Below are positions 46,183 to 55,644 of a DNA stretch of 64,000 bases, piece by piece; within the stretch, counting starts at the first letter, position 1; each line of letters opens with the position of its first letter. The stretch is from Platerodrilus igneus (lineage: Eukaryota; Arthropoda; Insecta; Coleoptera; Lycidae): positions 434,001 to 498,000 of the forward strand of contig JARFIW010000453.1 in the NCBI GenBank assembly GCA_036346225.1, in the 5' to 3' direction. The notes beneath the pieces are model-generated. The model searched no databases. It had not been told where the DNA came from and worked only from the letters and a program-made list of their open reading frames with translations. The translations under genes were made by a program, and so were the position numbers.

Positions 46183-48109
46183 CTACCCCCTCTCTAAAAC
46201 CGTTACGTCTCGTAACTGTAGATACATTTTGGCGCCAATTCGATGAATGATGTCGGTATCGGCAGCTATCTCCTCTGGTGCATCCACCGCGTCGTTGGAA
46301 ATAACAATCAACACTCTTTTCTTGGTCTTGGTAGGCAACCGGCTGATAACAACAAACAAGGACCTGGACCTTGGTTTCCTGGAAGACTACTTCTAGCATA
46401 TTTCGGACTATCCTCCAATCTAAGTGATCCAGTCCACAACCTAGCTTGGGCACCGCTAGTTTCGTTACTCTATTTTTCATCATCTGAGCTTTAAGATTCA
46501 GCAAAGCCTCCCACAAATGACCATAACTAGGTCTCTGCCATGAAGAATTTTTGGTGACCAGATAGTAAACATAACGATTTTTATCCTGAAGAACCAAAGC
46601 TTTTCCTACAGTTGGCTGCTGTTTTACTAATTCATCCACACATCCAAACTTTTTCTTGAAAACAACAGCTATTCCCCTTGACATTTCCAGATCTTGAGCT
46701 ACGCAATGTGCAAGGGAATACTCTTCTGGTGCTCTAAACAGGTCTTGCTGTTTTTCAACAACAACGCCAAATCTCGCTTTAGCGGAACCACCATACGCCG
46801 CCATAAAGCTCTCAAAATCTACATTTGGCTCATGATTAATAACTTGCCGAACACCATTATCATTATTCGAGTCTTCCTGGTTGTTGCCAGCGTAGGATGT
46901 TAAACGGTCAAAGTGTACCACTTTCGGTTTACCACGAGGGGATCTTCTGATCCGGTACACTACATCATTAATCCTTTTTAACACTTCGTACGGCCCTTCC
47001 CATTGTCTTTGTAGTTTTGGCGACAATCCACGTTTTCTTTGTGGATTGTACAACCACACTAAATCTCCAGGTTGATAACCACCTTCTTGTGCTCTCGTGT
47101 CATATTGTGATTTCATTCGATCGCTTGCTGCCTGTATATTCTTTCGGACGTTTTCGTGAATACTATTTGATCTTTCACGAAGTTTACTAACGTAATCTTC
47201 ACCGGCGATCTCTTCTCCAGGTTTAAATCCAAACTGAAGATCACATGGTAGCCGCAATTCACGTCCTAGCATTACGCAAGCGGGCGAGTACCCTGTGCTG
47301 TCATGTACTGAAGATCGGTACGCCAGTAGGAACAAATGTAGATATTGGTCCCAGTCCCGTTGATGTTCAGAGACAACTTTGGACAGGTACTTCCCTAACG
47401 TCCTGTTCATTCTTTCAACCATTCCATCCGATTGGGGATGAAGTGGCGTGGTTCTAGTCTTCCTGATTCCAAGGTGCTTGCAGACGTTTTGAAACAACGC
47501 CGATTCGAAGTTTCGACCTTGATCGGAGTGTAATTCCAACGGAACTCCAAAACGACAAAACAACTCCCTGACTAGTACATCTGCCACCGTCTCAGCTTCT
47601 TGGTTAGGTATAGCATATGCCTCCGGCCATTTGGTAAAATAATCCATCGCAACCAAGATGTATTTATTTCCTTTCTCTGATTCAGGAAACGGACCAGCTA
47701 TATCAATGGCTACCCTCTCAAACGGATTCCCCACGTTATACTGTCTCATTGGGGCTTTCCGTTTTGTGACCGGGCCATTTGCAGAGGCACACAATTCACA
47801 TTTCCGGCACCACTCCTTCACGTCATCTTTGCAGTTCACCCAATAGAATCTTTCTCTCACTCTTTCGAGAGTTCTTTTCATGCCAAAGTGCCCTTCGGAG
47901 ATACCATCGTGCAAGTGCTTCAACACTTCCGGCACTCTGCTTCTCGGCACTATCACTTGAAGTCTCTCAGTGCCATCTTCAAATTCCAGGCGTCGTTTCA
48001 AGATTCTATTTTCCATCATCAAGGAGTCCCACTGTGCCCAGTATGCCTTCAGGCTCCTACTTGAAATACTAATTTCTTCCCAAGCTGGCCGTTGTCCTCT
48101 ATTTTCCAC
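46124..48109 (-). CDS. Integrase with C-terminal OARD1-like macrodomain and CCCH zinc finger
   Basis: An uninterrupted 661-residue frame. Residues about 60-110: HHCC zinc-binding integrase start (H67, H74, C104, C107). Core: D136, D196 (HSDQGRNF) and E232 (the D-35-E spacing). Residues about 345-405: GPY/F-type C-terminal module. Residues about 450-588: a macrodomain (DLF, LAHCVAQD, GIAVVFKKKFG, YYLVTK, VPKLGCGLD) most like OARD1/TARG1, an ADP-ribose-protein hydrolase. The two residues known to be catalytic there are K520 and D561, 41 apart as in the human enzyme. Residues 602-620: a CX7CX5CX3H finger, likely RNA-binding. The start here is set by a frame break against the RT frame, so the real product is a pol polyprotein. 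The last roughly 19 residues come from the LTR. Confidence 0.9.
   Translation of the reverse strand: MENRGQRPAWEEISISSRSLKAYWAQWDSLMMENRILKRRLEFEDGTERLQVIVPRSRVPEVLKHLHDGISEGHFGMKRTLERVRERFYWVNCKDDVKEWCRKCELCASANGPVTKRKAPMRQYNVGNPFERVAIDIAGPFPESEKGNKYILVAMDYFTKWPEAYAIPNQEAETVADVLVRELFCRFGVPLELHSDQGRNFESALFQNVCKHLGIRKTRTTPLHPQSDGMVERMNRTLGKYLSKVVSEHQRDWDQYLHLFLLAYRSSVHDSTGYSPACVMLGRELRLPCDLQFGFKPGEEIAGEDYVSKLRERSNSIHENVRKNIQAASDRMKSQYDTRAQEGGYQPGDLVWLYNPQRKRGLSPKLQRQWEGPYEVLKRINDVVYRIRRSPRGKPKVVHFDRLTSYAGNNQEDSNNDNGVRQVINHEPNVDFESFMAAYGGSAKARFGVVVEKQQDLFRAPEEYSLAHCVAQDLEMSRGIAVVFKKKFGCVDELVKQQPTVGKALVLQDKNRYVYYLVTKNSSWQRPSYGHLWEALLNLKAQMMKNRVTKLAVPKLGCGLDHLDWRIVRNMLEVVFQETKVQVLVCCYQPVAYQDQEKSVDCYFQRRGGCTRGDSCRYRHHSSNWRQNVSTVTRRNGFREGVVLRATIRQPVKHTSVVGSA
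46183..46198 (-). other. Macro-gypsy polypurine tract, inside the pol frame
   Basis: Read on the minus strand, AGAGAGGGGGTAG abuts the 3' LTR. It is also translated, as part of the C-terminal REGVV residues, so the priming site and the coding sequence overlap. Confidence 0.75.
46250..46306 (-). other. CCCH zinc finger coding segment
   Basis: Encodes C602-X7-C610-X5-C616-X3-H620 of the pol product, embedded in RRGG and RY-rich sequence. CCCH fingers of this type commonly bind single-stranded RNA. Here it follows the macrodomain by about 13 residues. Confidence 0.8.
46346..46762 (-). other. Macrodomain coding segment
   Basis: Encodes residues about 450-588 of the pol product. The catalytic Lys codon (K520) is at 46550-46552 and the Asp codon (D561) at 46427-46429. 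The usual start motif GDLF appears as QDLF. Family: Poa1p/OARD1-type macrodomains, which bind ADP-ribose and remove it from proteins. Confidence 0.85.
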
Positions 48110-49284
48110 TCAATAATACGTCCCAATTCGGCGTCATTCTCCTGGTCTTCTCGTATTCTTTCGAGTTGCCAAGTATCATCGGTTACCGTCATTCTATGGA
48201 TGACACTTATTTTCTCTTCCATCTTGGAGCAATGATTGCAGTCCATCGGACAAGGTCTCCTTGATAGAGCGTCTGCATTCCGATGGCTAGTTCCTACACG
48301 ATGTTCTGTATCAAAGTCATATTCCTGCAGTCGCTCTATCCACCTTGCCACTTGCCCTTCAGGATTTCGAAACTGCAGTAACCATTTCAGTGCAGCATGG
48401 TCTGTTCTCAACAGGAATTTACGGCCATATAAGTACTTATAGAAGTGCTCTACGGATTTGACGACTGCTAACAGCTCCCTTCTTGTCACACAATAGTTCC
48501 TTTCTGGCCGCGACAAGACCTTGCTGAAATACCCAATAACTTTTTCTTGTCCGTCCTGCACTTGAGAAAGAACGCCTCCTATAGCTATGTTACTGGCATC
48601 GGTATCTAACACAAATTTCCCCTCCATCCGTGGATAACTCAAAATTGGTGCTGTAATCAGTAGCCGTTTCAGTTGTTCAAATGCTCTGTGGCAGTCGTCA
48701 TTCCAATCATATTCTTGTCCATCTTCGGTTAATTTTGTTAACGGTTTGGCAATGTTTGCAAACCCAAGTATAAAACGTCGGTAATATGTGCACAATCCTA
48801 GAAAACTCCGTAGTTGGTGTATATCTGCTGGTGTAGGCCACTCTTGTACCGTTTTTATTTTGTCAGGGTCAGCTCTTATTCCGGTCTCCGAAACGACATG
48901 TCCTAGGTATTTCACCTCTTTTCCAAATAGGTGGCACTTCTTGGGGCTTAATGTAAGGTTTGCCCCGCGTAATCTTTGGAATATCTCCTCTAGGTTCTTA
49001 AGATGTTCTTCAAAAGACCGGCCTAACACTATCACGTCGTCCAGGTACACCAGACATGTCTTCCAGGACAGTCCACGCAGTACCGACTCCATCAATCGTT
49101 CAAAAGTAGCAGGAGCATTGCATAATCCAAATGGCATGACCTTGAACTGCCATAATCCAGTTCCAATTGTAAACGCAGTCTTCTCTTTGTCGTTTGGCTC
49201 CAAGCCTACCTGCCAGTATCCGCTTTTCAAGTCCAAGGTCGAAAACCATTTAGGATCCGGATAAAGTATCCAAGGTGTCATCAA
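48049..49284 (-). CDS. Macro-gypsy reverse transcriptase and RNase H
   Basis: A 411-residue frame. RT palm: [13 protein letters not shown] (residues about 13-25) and [10 protein letters not shown] (YLDD, residues 80-83), then thumb ([11 protein letters not shown]). RNase [15 protein letters not shown] (D227/D229), RRELLAVV (E270) and [10 protein letters not shown] (D295), ending in [14 protein letters not shown]. It matches Ty3/Gypsy of the 412/mdg1-like type. The RT start (about 49285-49470) is in a different frame and holds a TGA at 49394-49396, so the true pol frame is broken at about 49265, near 49470 and again near 48100. Confidence 0.9.
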   Translation of the reverse strand: MMTPWILYPDPKWFSTLDLKSGYWQVGLEPNDKEKTAFTIGTGLWQFKVMPFGLCNAPATFERLMESVLRGLSWKTCLVYLDDVIVLGRSFEEHLKNLEEIFQRLRGANLTLSPKKCHLFGKEVKYLGHVVSETGIRADPDKIKTVQEWPTPADIHQLRSFLGLCTYYRRFILGFANIAKPLTKLTEDGQEYDWNDDCHRAFEQLKRLLITAPILSYPRMEGKFVLDTDASNIAIGGVLSQVQDGQEKVIGYFSKVLSRPERNYCVTRRELLAVVKSVEHFYKYLYGRKFLLRTDHAALKWLLQFRNPEGQVARWIERLQEYDFDTEHRVGTSHRNADALSRRPCPMDCNHCSKMEEKISVIHRMTVTDDTWQLERIREDQENDAELGRIIEWKIEDNGQLGKKLVFQVGA

Positions 49285-49480
49285 TTCTGGGCAAAGGATA
49301 GCTGTCTTTCTTTGTCACATTGTTAAGCCGCCGGTAGTGTACACAAAACCTTGTTGACCCGCCCTTTTTTTTGACAAGCACTACCGGGGATGCTCATGGA
49401 CTATTCGAGGGTTCAATCACTCCATGTTCTTCCATATTGGTGAAAATTTGCTCGGCTTTCTTACGTTTGCCAAAGGAAGC
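49285..49480 (-). other. RT start in shifted frame with internal stop
   Basis: This stretch encodes the pre-RT and RT start (ending in the [14 protein letters not shown] motif) in a frame different from both the gag-protease frame and the RT frame. It contains one TGA at 49394-49396 where the family has Trp. The gag-protease frame runs over it out of register to 49417. With LTRs this similar, single-base assembly errors are as likely as real mutations. Confidence 0.7.
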
Positions 49481-51702
49481 CGCCTGGAGTGTTGTCTTAT
49501 CGGTTGCGCATCTCCAGTATTGATCTTGTGTTGCACAACATTCGTCCTTCCTTTCTCACTATCATCCAGTGCAAACACACTTCGATATTGTCCAACCAGC
49601 TCTTTTACCTTGCCCAGTTGGTCGCCGTTTAATCCTTGACACGAAGGTATCAACATATTCAGCAATTTCTGTGAGCAACCGTTGGCTGGTTTATCTTTCG
49701 TGTCGTCCACACAACGTTTAATATGGCATACTGGAATGCAACTTCCCACAATCATGTCTTTCTTCAGGGTCACCGTATGCGGATTAATGTTCAGCACCCT
49801 TACTGGTACCATATTTCGAAACTTTACCAGCGTTCTTCCAATCAGTAATCCCTCCTGACCCATTCCCGATTCAGTTGCTTCCATCATGCATACTTGTCCT
49901 TCCCGGAGAGTACCATCCGGGCGTCCCATTACTATCATTTCCGCCTTCTCGGGTATTTTCATATCACAAATCATTCGAACTTGCATCGTCTGGTTACTCC
50001 TACCTTGAAATGGAATCTCATCATCATCTATCCGAAGCACATTTTCTTTCATGTTTACATGAAACCCATATTCTCTCATGAGATCCATTCCCAAGATCAC
50101 TTCTTCTGTAATTTCGGCTACCAACACTCGATGATAAATTAGTTTGTCCCCAATTGTCAACATAACGGCAGTCTCTCCGTGAGTACCAATCTTCTCACCA
50201 CTTGCCGTTCGGAGACACACCGATACAGGTAGCACTTTTCCACGACCAACCAAATCTGGTCTCACAATAGTTTTTGTCGCTCCTGTATCCACGAGTAATC
50301 GGACACCCCTACCATTAATTATTCCATCGATATAAATGCTGTCCAGACTCCCCATCGACGATGCAGCACGGATGATAATCTCCGGGGCACTACGCTGTGC
50401 TGTCGAAGTTCGCCCCCTTACATTGACCTGCTTTGGCGCAACCGGTTGTTTTTTTGGTTGAGTACAGCGTCTCTGCATATGACCAACTTCACCGCAGCTC
50501 CAGCATCGCAGACGCCATCTCCGCGGTCGTAATCTTTTCAGCCTTTCCGCTTTTCGCTTTTCAAACACACGGTTGACTATTTCATCTATGCTGTTCTGAG
50601 CTTGACCAGGTTCCTCTAAGGCAGACCGAACTTTATGACCCATCCTGTGTGATGTCTGCTTAGCTGCTTCAAATTCAAGCGCATGGGCCAGTGCGTCATC
50701 CAACATTTTTGGCCGTGCTAGTCTTAGCGCTTGCTGTATTTTGCCATCCTTAACGCCATCCACAAATGTTTGGACAGCAAGTTGTTCGAGGAAGCTATCT
50801 GGTGCCGTTGGGTATGCCAATCTAACTAACCTGGCAATGTCAGCTTCGAATTCTTGCAGGCTTTCACTTGTCTTTTGCGAGCGGTTCTTAACTTGTGCGT
50901 GGTAAACCTGTTGAAGGTGAGCATCTCCATATCTCATCTCAAGCTTCGATGTTAAGAGGCCGTAATCATTCTGCTGGTGGTCGGGAATCGTTTGTAAGAT
51001 GTTAAGAGCCTCCCACCGTAGGGCCACTATTAAGGAGATAGCCTTCTCTTTGTTGCACCAACCGTTGGCTATTGCCGCAGCTTCAAATTGTTTCAAATAT
51101 GTCGGCCAAGGCGTTTTACCATCGAATGTGGGTGGTTTCACTTTAAATTTTGACGGTATTGACTCACTTTCTACCATGCTTCTTATTTCTGGAACGTTCT
51201 CATTTACAACTTGATTTGCTATTTCAAGTGGCCGTGTTGTTAATGAAATCACCTGTTCTTGCAGCCTCATCATATCATCTTCCATTTTTATCAATTTACT
51301 GTCCAACTTTTGCTCAACTGTTTTTACCTGTTCAGTGACATCTTCTTTCAATGCAATGGAGCTTGCTATTAATCTTTGTTCTAACGTGGCCGTCTTTTCA
51401 TTCAACTCTTTCATCTTCATCGCGTTTTCACTAAACCGTTCTTCTATTTTCTTAGCATTTTCAGTTAACCTTTCGGTAAGGTTTGATTCCAGTTCAACAG
51501 ACCTCACTAAATTTTCATTTAGTGTCACTTCCAGTTTAGCCGACCTCTGCTCCATTTTCTCAGCATTTTCACTAAACTTTTCCTCTAATTTCGTAGTATT
51601 TTCGCTTAACTTTTCCTCCATACCGGATTTAAAATCCTTAAGGAAATTCATTAAAGTCTCCGCCTCCATCATACTTTGGTTTCTTGTAACAGGCATATAC
51701 AA
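49417..51702 (-). CDS. Macro-gypsy gag and aspartic protease
   Basis: A 761-residue frame from ATG 51702. Residues about 20-160 are heptad-rich (repeated ENAxKxEE/LE) and predicted coiled coil. Residues about 185-355 form a gag capsid-like helical region (TYLKQFEAAAIANGW; LQEFEADIARLVRLAYP). A CCHC zinc knuckle lies at C400-C413 (CWSCGEVGHMQRRC). The protease lies at about 465-545 with VDTGA (D472) and VILGMDL. The tail approaches RT, where the frame is lost. Gag packages the RNA and the protease cuts the polyprotein. There are no internal stops, unlike every other gag in the window. Confidence 0.9.
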   Translation of the reverse strand: MYMPVTRNQSMMEAETLMNFLKDFKSGMEEKLSENTTKLEEKFSENAEKMEQRSAKLEVTLNENLVRSVELESNLTERLTENAKKIEERFSENAMKMKELNEKTATLEQRLIASSIALKEDVTEQVKTVEQKLDSKLIKMEDDMMRLQEQVISLTTRPLEIANQVVNENVPEIRSMVESESIPSKFKVKPPTFDGKTPWPTYLKQFEAAAIANGWCNKEKAISLIVALRWEALNILQTIPDHQQNDYGLLTSKLEMRYGDAHLQQVYHAQVKNRSQKTSESLQEFEADIARLVRLAYPTAPDSFLEQLAVQTFVDGVKDGKIQQALRLARPKMLDDALAHALEFEAAKQTSHRMGHKVRSALEEPGQAQNSIDEIVNRVFEKRKAERLKRLRPRRWRLRCWSCGEVGHMQRRCTQPKKQPVAPKQVNVRGRTSTAQRSAPEIIIRAASSMGSLDSIYIDGIINGRGVRLLVDTGATKTIVRPDLVGRGKVLPVSVCLRTASGEKIGTHGETAVMLTIGDKLIYHRVLVAEITEEVILGMDLMREYGFHVNMKENVLRIDDDEIPFQGRSNQTMQVRMICDMKIPEKAEMIVMGRPDGTLREGQVCMMEATESGMGQEGLLIGRTLVKFRNMVPVRVLNINPHTVTLKKDMIVGSCIPVCHIKRCVDDTKDKPANGCSQKLLNMLIPSCQGLNGDQLGKVKELVGQYRSVFALDDSEKGRTNVVQHKINTGDAQPIRQHSRRLPLANVRKPSKFSPIWKNME

Positions 51703-51749
51703 ACTACTTAAATGTCTTTAGACTTGTGTTTTAAATTAATCACTATATA

Positions 51750-51770
51750 CCCCACAAATGCCTGACACCA
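51750..51770 (-). other. Macro-gypsy primer binding site (candidate)
   Basis: Read on the minus strand, TGGTGTCAGGCATTT starts one base inside the 5' LTR. The TGG start and position fit a tRNA primer site. The tRNA cannot be assigned without a tRNA list. Confidence 0.6.
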
Positions 51771-51771
51771 G

Positions 51772-52358
51772 TGTAGCGGGTTACTACTACCGCGTTTCTT
51801 TAATTTAAAACAAGTAATAATAATGGTCTTTATTACTCACTGTTCACAAGTCTAATTAACAGTATATGCCTTATTTATAGATGTTTTCAGTCCACTTAAT
51901 AATGAAGCACTATTACACTAATGAATTTACAAGCACTAATATCTTTTTAAACTAACTTCTTTACCATAGGTTCATTAACAACATTAACAGAACTATTTGT
52001 TTATACACTCCTATTTATTTATGTGCACTACAAGCTGCATGTATATTAGACACAGCATATCACATTTATGTACACTTCTAAAAGCTCAAAACTACTATTA
52101 CTTTACAACGTTATAATTTATATACGACATTCTAGTATAGACTGACTATTGCATTTTTAAGCGGTCTTATATATACTCAGCGTTAAAGCTATGATTCATC
52201 CTCCGGTACTTACTAGAAGCTTCCCGGTCCATGCGAGAATAAACAGTGCTAGCGGCGCTTTGTGTGTTTGATTGCTAGAACATTCTAGAATCCTGGAAAC
52301 TATGCAGACCCTACAACGCTTGTGTGTTTGACGGGTTGCCTAATAGTAGCTCGCAACA
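51772..52358 (-). repeat. Macro-gypsy 5' LTR
   Basis: 587 bp, identical to 45596-46182 except for two substitutions. It should hold the promoter for the element. ATAT follows at 52359. Confidence 0.95.
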
Positions 52359-52520
52359 ATATAAAGGCAAATTGGATAAATACTAACTTTTACGCATTTG
52401 TCTTTTCCAATTGTATTTTTTGTTAAAACCTTTATGCGAATTTTGATGCTTGCTTTGCAGTTACAGTTTTTTGATTTTCCTTTTTTATTTTTCCTGACAC
52501 TAACCCTTTTGTAACTTGTG
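52359..52520 (-). pseudogene. MULE-like transposase relic, N-terminal part
   Basis: Minus-strand sequence reads like CNCKASIKIRIKVLTKNTIG followed by KDKCVK, resembling the DNA-binding N-terminus of MULE-type transposases. It continues the relic that is left of 45595. The gypsy element separates the two parts. Beyond 52534 a LINE copy begins. Confidence 0.5.
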
Positions 52521-53391
52521 TGATGGTAGTAATATTCATTATTTTCATCATTAGATCTTCAGTCCAAGAACTGGTTGGACGCGTACTCTCAATGTTTCCT
52601 AGTCTGAACCAACCTACACAGATCCCTGAAATTTGCACAATCTGCATCTATCACTATCTGTGTGCGAAACTCTGATCTCGGTCTACCTCTACCTCTCTTT
52701 TCCTATCTCTGCTTGTAGTACTCTTTCTCGTACTATTCCCCAGAAATGTCTTAGAACGTATCCTGTTCTTCTATTTTTCCTATTTTTTTCATTTTGCACG
52801 GATAACTTTATTCCTCTACTATTTCTAAAGCCTATTTGTTATTATCTTTGTCTGTCCATGCTACCATCCTCATACATCTGAAGCACAACATTCCAATAGG
52901 CTTCTATCTCTTTCTGTCTGCTTTTCCTACTGCCCCTGTTTCATAGACGTATTGTGTTGTGCTCTACACTATGCTTTGAACAGTTTTCTTCATGTATCTA
53001 TGTTCGTTGTCTTTCAACATAGCTGCTGTTCTTTCTTGTTTGATGCAGTTTGGTCACCTTCTATTGTTTTACAGTTACATACCCTATTTTCCAGATATTC
53101 AGTGGTATGTGAAGGGGGGTAAGTAGCCTTTGGCTGCCAAGTTCCTCCAGCACTTGAACCTTTGTCGAACTAATAGTTTTTCTGATTTATCCTTTCGCAC
53201 AATCAACATTAGTTGAAAACATTTCACAACCAACACCTGTAATTGTTTATAATAATAATCTGATTTAAAAGCACTTATTTTTTTCGTCATTGGATTTTAC
53301 GTTTTAAAACTGGTTGGACTTGTACCGCAGCTTATTTATCTTCTGAGTTAGCCCACACAGTTCCCTGCAATTCTCACAACAGTCTATATAC

Positions 53392-53465
53392 ATTATAATT
53401 TGAATAAGGGCCGCTATACTTGCGGCCACGTCACCAATGCTCCACCCGAAGGTACTACATTGGGA
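53392..53465 (-). mobile_element. Short SINE-like insert A
   Basis: A 74-bp block flanked by ACAGTCTATATAC (53379-53391 and 53466-53478). It shares the SINE 3' end CCAATGTAGTACCTTCGGG with copy 2, but has a different tail that contains a GGCCGC-GCGGCC hairpin. Its twin is insert C at 53789-53859. Confidence 0.7.
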
Positions 53466-53478
53466 ACAGTCTATATAC

Positions 53479-53775
53479 ATTACATGTGATTTTCCAATGC
53501 TCCACCCGAAGGTACTACACTGGCCAGGAAGCGAGTTTTTGTTACCTGGAAAATTTTGAATTTTGCCGAATCTTTGCTGTTCCAAACAAGGTAGGGATCT
53601 TTAACGTGCGTGATAACACTCACACACGGGACCTCCATTTTACCTCTCATCCGTACGAGGGTGTATTTTTGTGAAAAATGCTCGCCTAACATTTTTTAAG
53701 CGGACCGTGTCGGGATTCGAACCCGGGACCTTGGGCGTAGTAGTCACACACATACCACTACGCCACGGAGCCGCC
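53479..53775 (-). mobile_element. Full-length tRNA-derived SINE (copy 2)
   Basis: 297 bp. The head GGCGGCTCCGTGGCGTAGTGG has an A box, with B box GGTTCGAATCC, the ACGTTAAAGATCCCTACC body motif and the same 3' end as the copy at 31553-31850. ACAGTCTATATAC lies on both sides (53466-53478 and 53776-53788). Confidence 0.9.
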
Positions 53776-53788
53776 ACAGTCTATATAC

Positions 53789-53859
53789 ATTATAATTTGA
53801 ATAAGGGCTGCTATACTTGCGGCCACGTCCCCAATGCTCCACCCGGAGGTACTACATTG
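53789..53859 (-). mobile_element. Short SINE-like insert C
   Basis: A 71-bp block nearly identical to insert A, flanked by ACAGTCTATATAC at 53776-53788 and 53860-53872. The fourth copy of the target word joins the LINE 3' UTR. Confidence 0.7.
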
Positions 53860-54646
53860 ACAGTCTATATACAGCTCGATTCCCTTCTATTGTTTTCTAA
53901 TTATATACTCTATTTCACTGAAATTCAGTGGTATGTGAATGGGGGTTAAGGAGACTGTGACTGACAAGGATCCCCCAACACTTAGACATTTGCCGTATTA
54001 ATGTTTTCCAGTAAATTCTTTCGCGCAATTCACATACCTGTAGTTGTTTATAATAATCACCATGTTTAAGTACAGTTATTATTTTTGCCGTTAGTTTTTA
54101 CATCTTGCGACTGGTTGGAAGCGTACCCCATTGATTTCTATTCTGAGCTAGCCTACACATTTACTTGAAATTCTCATAGCCTACATCTTTCACTATCTGT
54201 GTGCAGTAGTCTAACCAAGATCTTCCTCGACTTCTCTTTTTTTTCCTATCTCTGCTTCTAATATATTCCGCACTATTCTCTCGTGTCTTAGTATGTGGCC
54301 AATCGTCATATCTCTCTTATTTTTTACTGTTTTCCACATAGTTCTTTATTCCCCTACCATTTCTAGCACCTCTTTGTTTTAAATTTTTTCTGTCCATGAT
54401 ATCTTCATCATACATCTGTAGCACCACATTTCTACCTTTTTCTTGTCACACATTCGACATTTTTCACTGTCTGTGTGCAATAGTCTAACCAAGTTCTACA
54501 TCTACTTCCCTTTTTCCTATTTTTGCTTCTAATATATTCCGCACTATTTCCTCATGTTTTAGTATGTGGTTTATCATCCTATCTCTTATTTTTTACCGTT
54601 TTCCACATATTTCTTTTATCTTCTACCATTTCTTAACTTTGTATAC

Positions 54647-55057
54647 CTACGGTATCTTCAACATACGTCTGTAGTACCACAATTCAAAGGCTTTTACCTT
54701 CTTCTTGTCCGCTTCTCCTACTGTCCGGACTTCACAGCCGTACAGTGCTGTGCTCCACACATATGTTTTAAGCAATATTTTCCTTGTTTCTGTGTTTGTT
54801 GCCTTTGAACATAGTAGTTGCTTTTTCTTGTTAAGTGTAGTACGACTTTGTGCTAATCTTTGTTTTATATCTTTTGTGCTTTTCCCATCTTGCGTTATTT
54901 GGCTTCCTAGGTAGCAGAAATCCTTAACCTCTTGTAAGTTCGTGTTACATATTTGTATTCTTGTTTTTGATTTATTTTCCCTTCTTTTGCATACTAGAAC
55001 TTTAGTTTTATTTTTGTTAATTTTCATACCATATCTCTCCGTTAGAACTGGTTCCAT
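54647..55057 (-). pseudogene. LINE copy 3 reverse transcriptase C-terminal part
   Basis: A 136-residue frame beginning in the RT thumb (TERYGMKINKNKTKVLVC) and ending in the C-terminal domain (LLKTYVWSTALYGCEVRTV). It matches 37320-37650 of copy 2. The catalytic FADD part is missing because the copy is 5'-truncated. Confidence 0.85.
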
Positions 55058-55064
55058 TTCATTA

Positions 55065-55644
55065 TGTAATATTCATAACTAAAAATAGAGAAGTTATCCT
55101 AAGACTGATCCTAAAAGACATATTTCCATGAAGTATGTTACAATCAAAAATGCAACCTGATTCTGTACTTACCAACTTACAAAATGAGGCGTATTATTCT
55201 TGGACGATTTTATAATTTAACTTGACGAGGTTATGTTTGCATATTCTGCAATCCATTGAGAAATATCATTTATTTACCAAGTTTGCTCTGTATGTCTGAT
55301 CTGCTATACTAGTATCTTTAAAAAATGCAGAAAGATTCATTTTAAATACTCTTAAAATAAATGGATTTGCACACACAAAAGATGTTATTAAACGAATCTC
55401 GATCACAAAACGAGACAGTAGGACGCATAGGTAACTAACCACTGCTTTGTTTACATTGACTGACTCAATCTAAGTGCGCAGCATAACATTATGACCACGA
55501 AAATATGACAATGACTGTAATTGGTCGACTTACCACACCCTCTGGTTAGATGCAGATTCATAATGTTTTAATGCACACCGTAATTAGTGTGCACTAATTT
55601 CTCACGCAATAAATCGGCAGATAACACTGACCGAACGCGTTTTT
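55065..55644. other. Unique DNA upstream of candidate exon
   Basis: No repeat or domain recognised. It would hold the promoter of the candidate gene at 55645. I see a short GCACACCGTAATTAGTGTGC inverted repeat near 55573 but no clear core promoter. Confidence 0.4.

Larger units (their letters stand above)
45596..52358 (-). mobile_element. Young Ty3/Gypsy element with macrodomain (macro-gypsy)
   Basis: A 6763-bp element with two 587-bp LTRs that differ at only two positions (near 45777 and 45817 of the left copy). It is flanked by ATAT on both sides (45592-45595 and 52359-52362), a 4-bp target duplication. On the minus strand it has gag-protease (51702-49417), RT-RNase H (49284-48049, plus a shifted start to about 49470) and integrase-macrodomain-CCCH (48109-46124). 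There is no env. It sits inside the MULE relic. The high LTR identity implies a recent insertion. Confidence 0.95.
52534..55064 (-). mobile_element. RTE-like LINE copy 3, 5'-truncated
   Basis: Minus strand. The 3' end has an imperfect (ATC/ATT)n tail at about 52534-52553, then modular 3' UTR with inserted SINEs (53379-53872), then the RT C-terminal part. It is cut off at about 55064. The 3' UTR repeats phrases seen in copies 1 and 2. Confidence 0.85.

Noticed and set aside
46243..49264. Plus-strand open frames across the macro-gypsy pol region
   Set aside because: They are shadows of the minus-strand integrase, RT and gag frames.
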